A stretch of 6,531 nucleotides of DNA from Desulfobacterales bacterium (GTDB lineage Bacteria; Desulfobacterota; Desulfobulbia; Desulfobulbales; Desulfocapsaceae). Location: contig JABDPQ010000138.1 in NCBI GenBank assembly GCA_013042695.1, forward strand, positions 1 to 6,531, given 5' to 3'. Below the pieces are notes generated by a model. It searched no databases, was not told the origin of the DNA, and saw only the letters and a program-made list of their open reading frames with translations. The translations under genes and the position numbers were made by a program. Shown here piece after piece: positions 6,245 through 6,531 of this stretch. Position 1 is the first letter of the stretch. Each line of letters begins with the position of its first letter.

Positions 6245-6531
6245 TCACTCTGAGAGTTTCCCTTGAAAATATATCAGGTATTCCTGGTTACCCATTGCAC
6301 CCTTAATCTCAGATGGAACATAGCCGCGAAACCTTAAGTTGAGATCTTGTCCAAACTGACAGATCATTTCAACTGCATTGAGCCGTTCTTGCTTATCTCT
6401 AACGATACCGCCAGAACCAACTTTTTCTCGAGAAACTTCAAATTGCGGTTTAATCAGTGCAAGAATTCTCGGGGTTTTTCCTAAAAAAGGCAAAACAGGT
6501 GGAATAACCTGTTTCAGGGAGATAAACGAGG
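6245..6531 (-). CDS. tlyA: TlyA-family rRNA 2'-O-methyltransferase (hemolysin A family), C-terminal part
   Basis: The gene reads on the minus strand and continues beyond the window end; 94 residues plus a TGA at 6245-6247 are visible. The frame is open to base 6531, so the TTG near 6493 is internal. The visible order is SFISLKQVIPPVL, then ALIKPQFE followed by REKVGSGGIVRD, then PSEIKGAMGNQEYLIYF. These are the C-terminal blocks of the FtsJ-like SAM-dependent methyltransferase domain of TlyA. The Lys of IKPQFE and the Glu of GNQEYL fit the last two members of the K-D-K-E catalytic tetrad; the Asp expected just before SFISL falls off the window. TlyA proteins methylate the ribose of specific cytidines in 16S and/or 23S rRNA. 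The N-terminal S4-like domain is not visible. The gene converges on the protease gene with a 19-base gap and shares no operon with it. Confidence 0.93.
   Translation of the reverse strand, partial: SFISLKQVIPPVLPFLGKTPRILALIKPQFEVSREKVGSGGIVRDKQERLNAVEMICQFGQDLNLRFRGYVPSEIKGAMGNQEYLIYFQGKLSE

Noticed and set aside
6493..6514. Perfect 8-bp inverted repeat AAACAGGT/ACCTGTTT
   Set aside because: It lies inside the conserved tlyA coding frame (the VIPPV region) and is best explained by coding sequence. It is not followed by a T-tract.

Overview
The window looks like ordinary chromosomal DNA from an AT-leaning Gram-negative bacterium. The Ole-type hydrocarbon genes, a periplasmic BepA-type protease, a PepA aminopeptidase, a CspA-family protein and a TlyA methyltransferase together would suit a deltaproteobacterial (Desulfobacterota) sulfate- or sulfur-reducer. 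That taxonomic guess is an inference from gene content only. I see no mobile element, CRISPR array, tRNA or rRNA.

Layout. Positions 1-465 (+) hold the C-terminal part of a leucyl aminopeptidase (pepA). It converges on a small cold-shock protein gene (644-844, -), and a strong hairpin at 577-606 serves as a shared, probably bidirectional terminator. A 471-base AT-rich region (845-1315) separates the cold-shock gene from a divergent four-gene operon. It contains the csp ribosome binding site, a csp leader hairpin, three short inverted repeats close together and a candidate sigma70-type promoter (1206-1233). The operon is oleB (1316-2191), oleC (2193-3821), oleD (3818-4813) and an M48 metalloprotease with TPR repeats (4810-6225). 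The genes are separated by 1 base or overlap by 4 bases, so they are very probably co-transcribed and translationally coupled. A TlyA-type RNA methyltransferase gene (6245 to the window end, -) converges on the operon after a 19-base gap and continues beyond the window.

How the genes work together. OleB, OleC and OleD are the last three enzymes of head-to-head long-chain olefin synthesis. OleA joins two acyl-CoAs into a 2-alkyl-3-ketoacid, OleD reduces it to the 3-hydroxyacid, OleC closes a beta-lactone using ATP, and OleB decarboxylates the lactone to a cis-olefin. The oleA gene, which often sits beside these three, is not in this window; the position just upstream is taken by the cold-shock gene. 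The most notable features are the detached oleBCD set, the coupled BepA-like envelope protease as a fourth operon member, and the shared intergenic region with a cold-shock gene.
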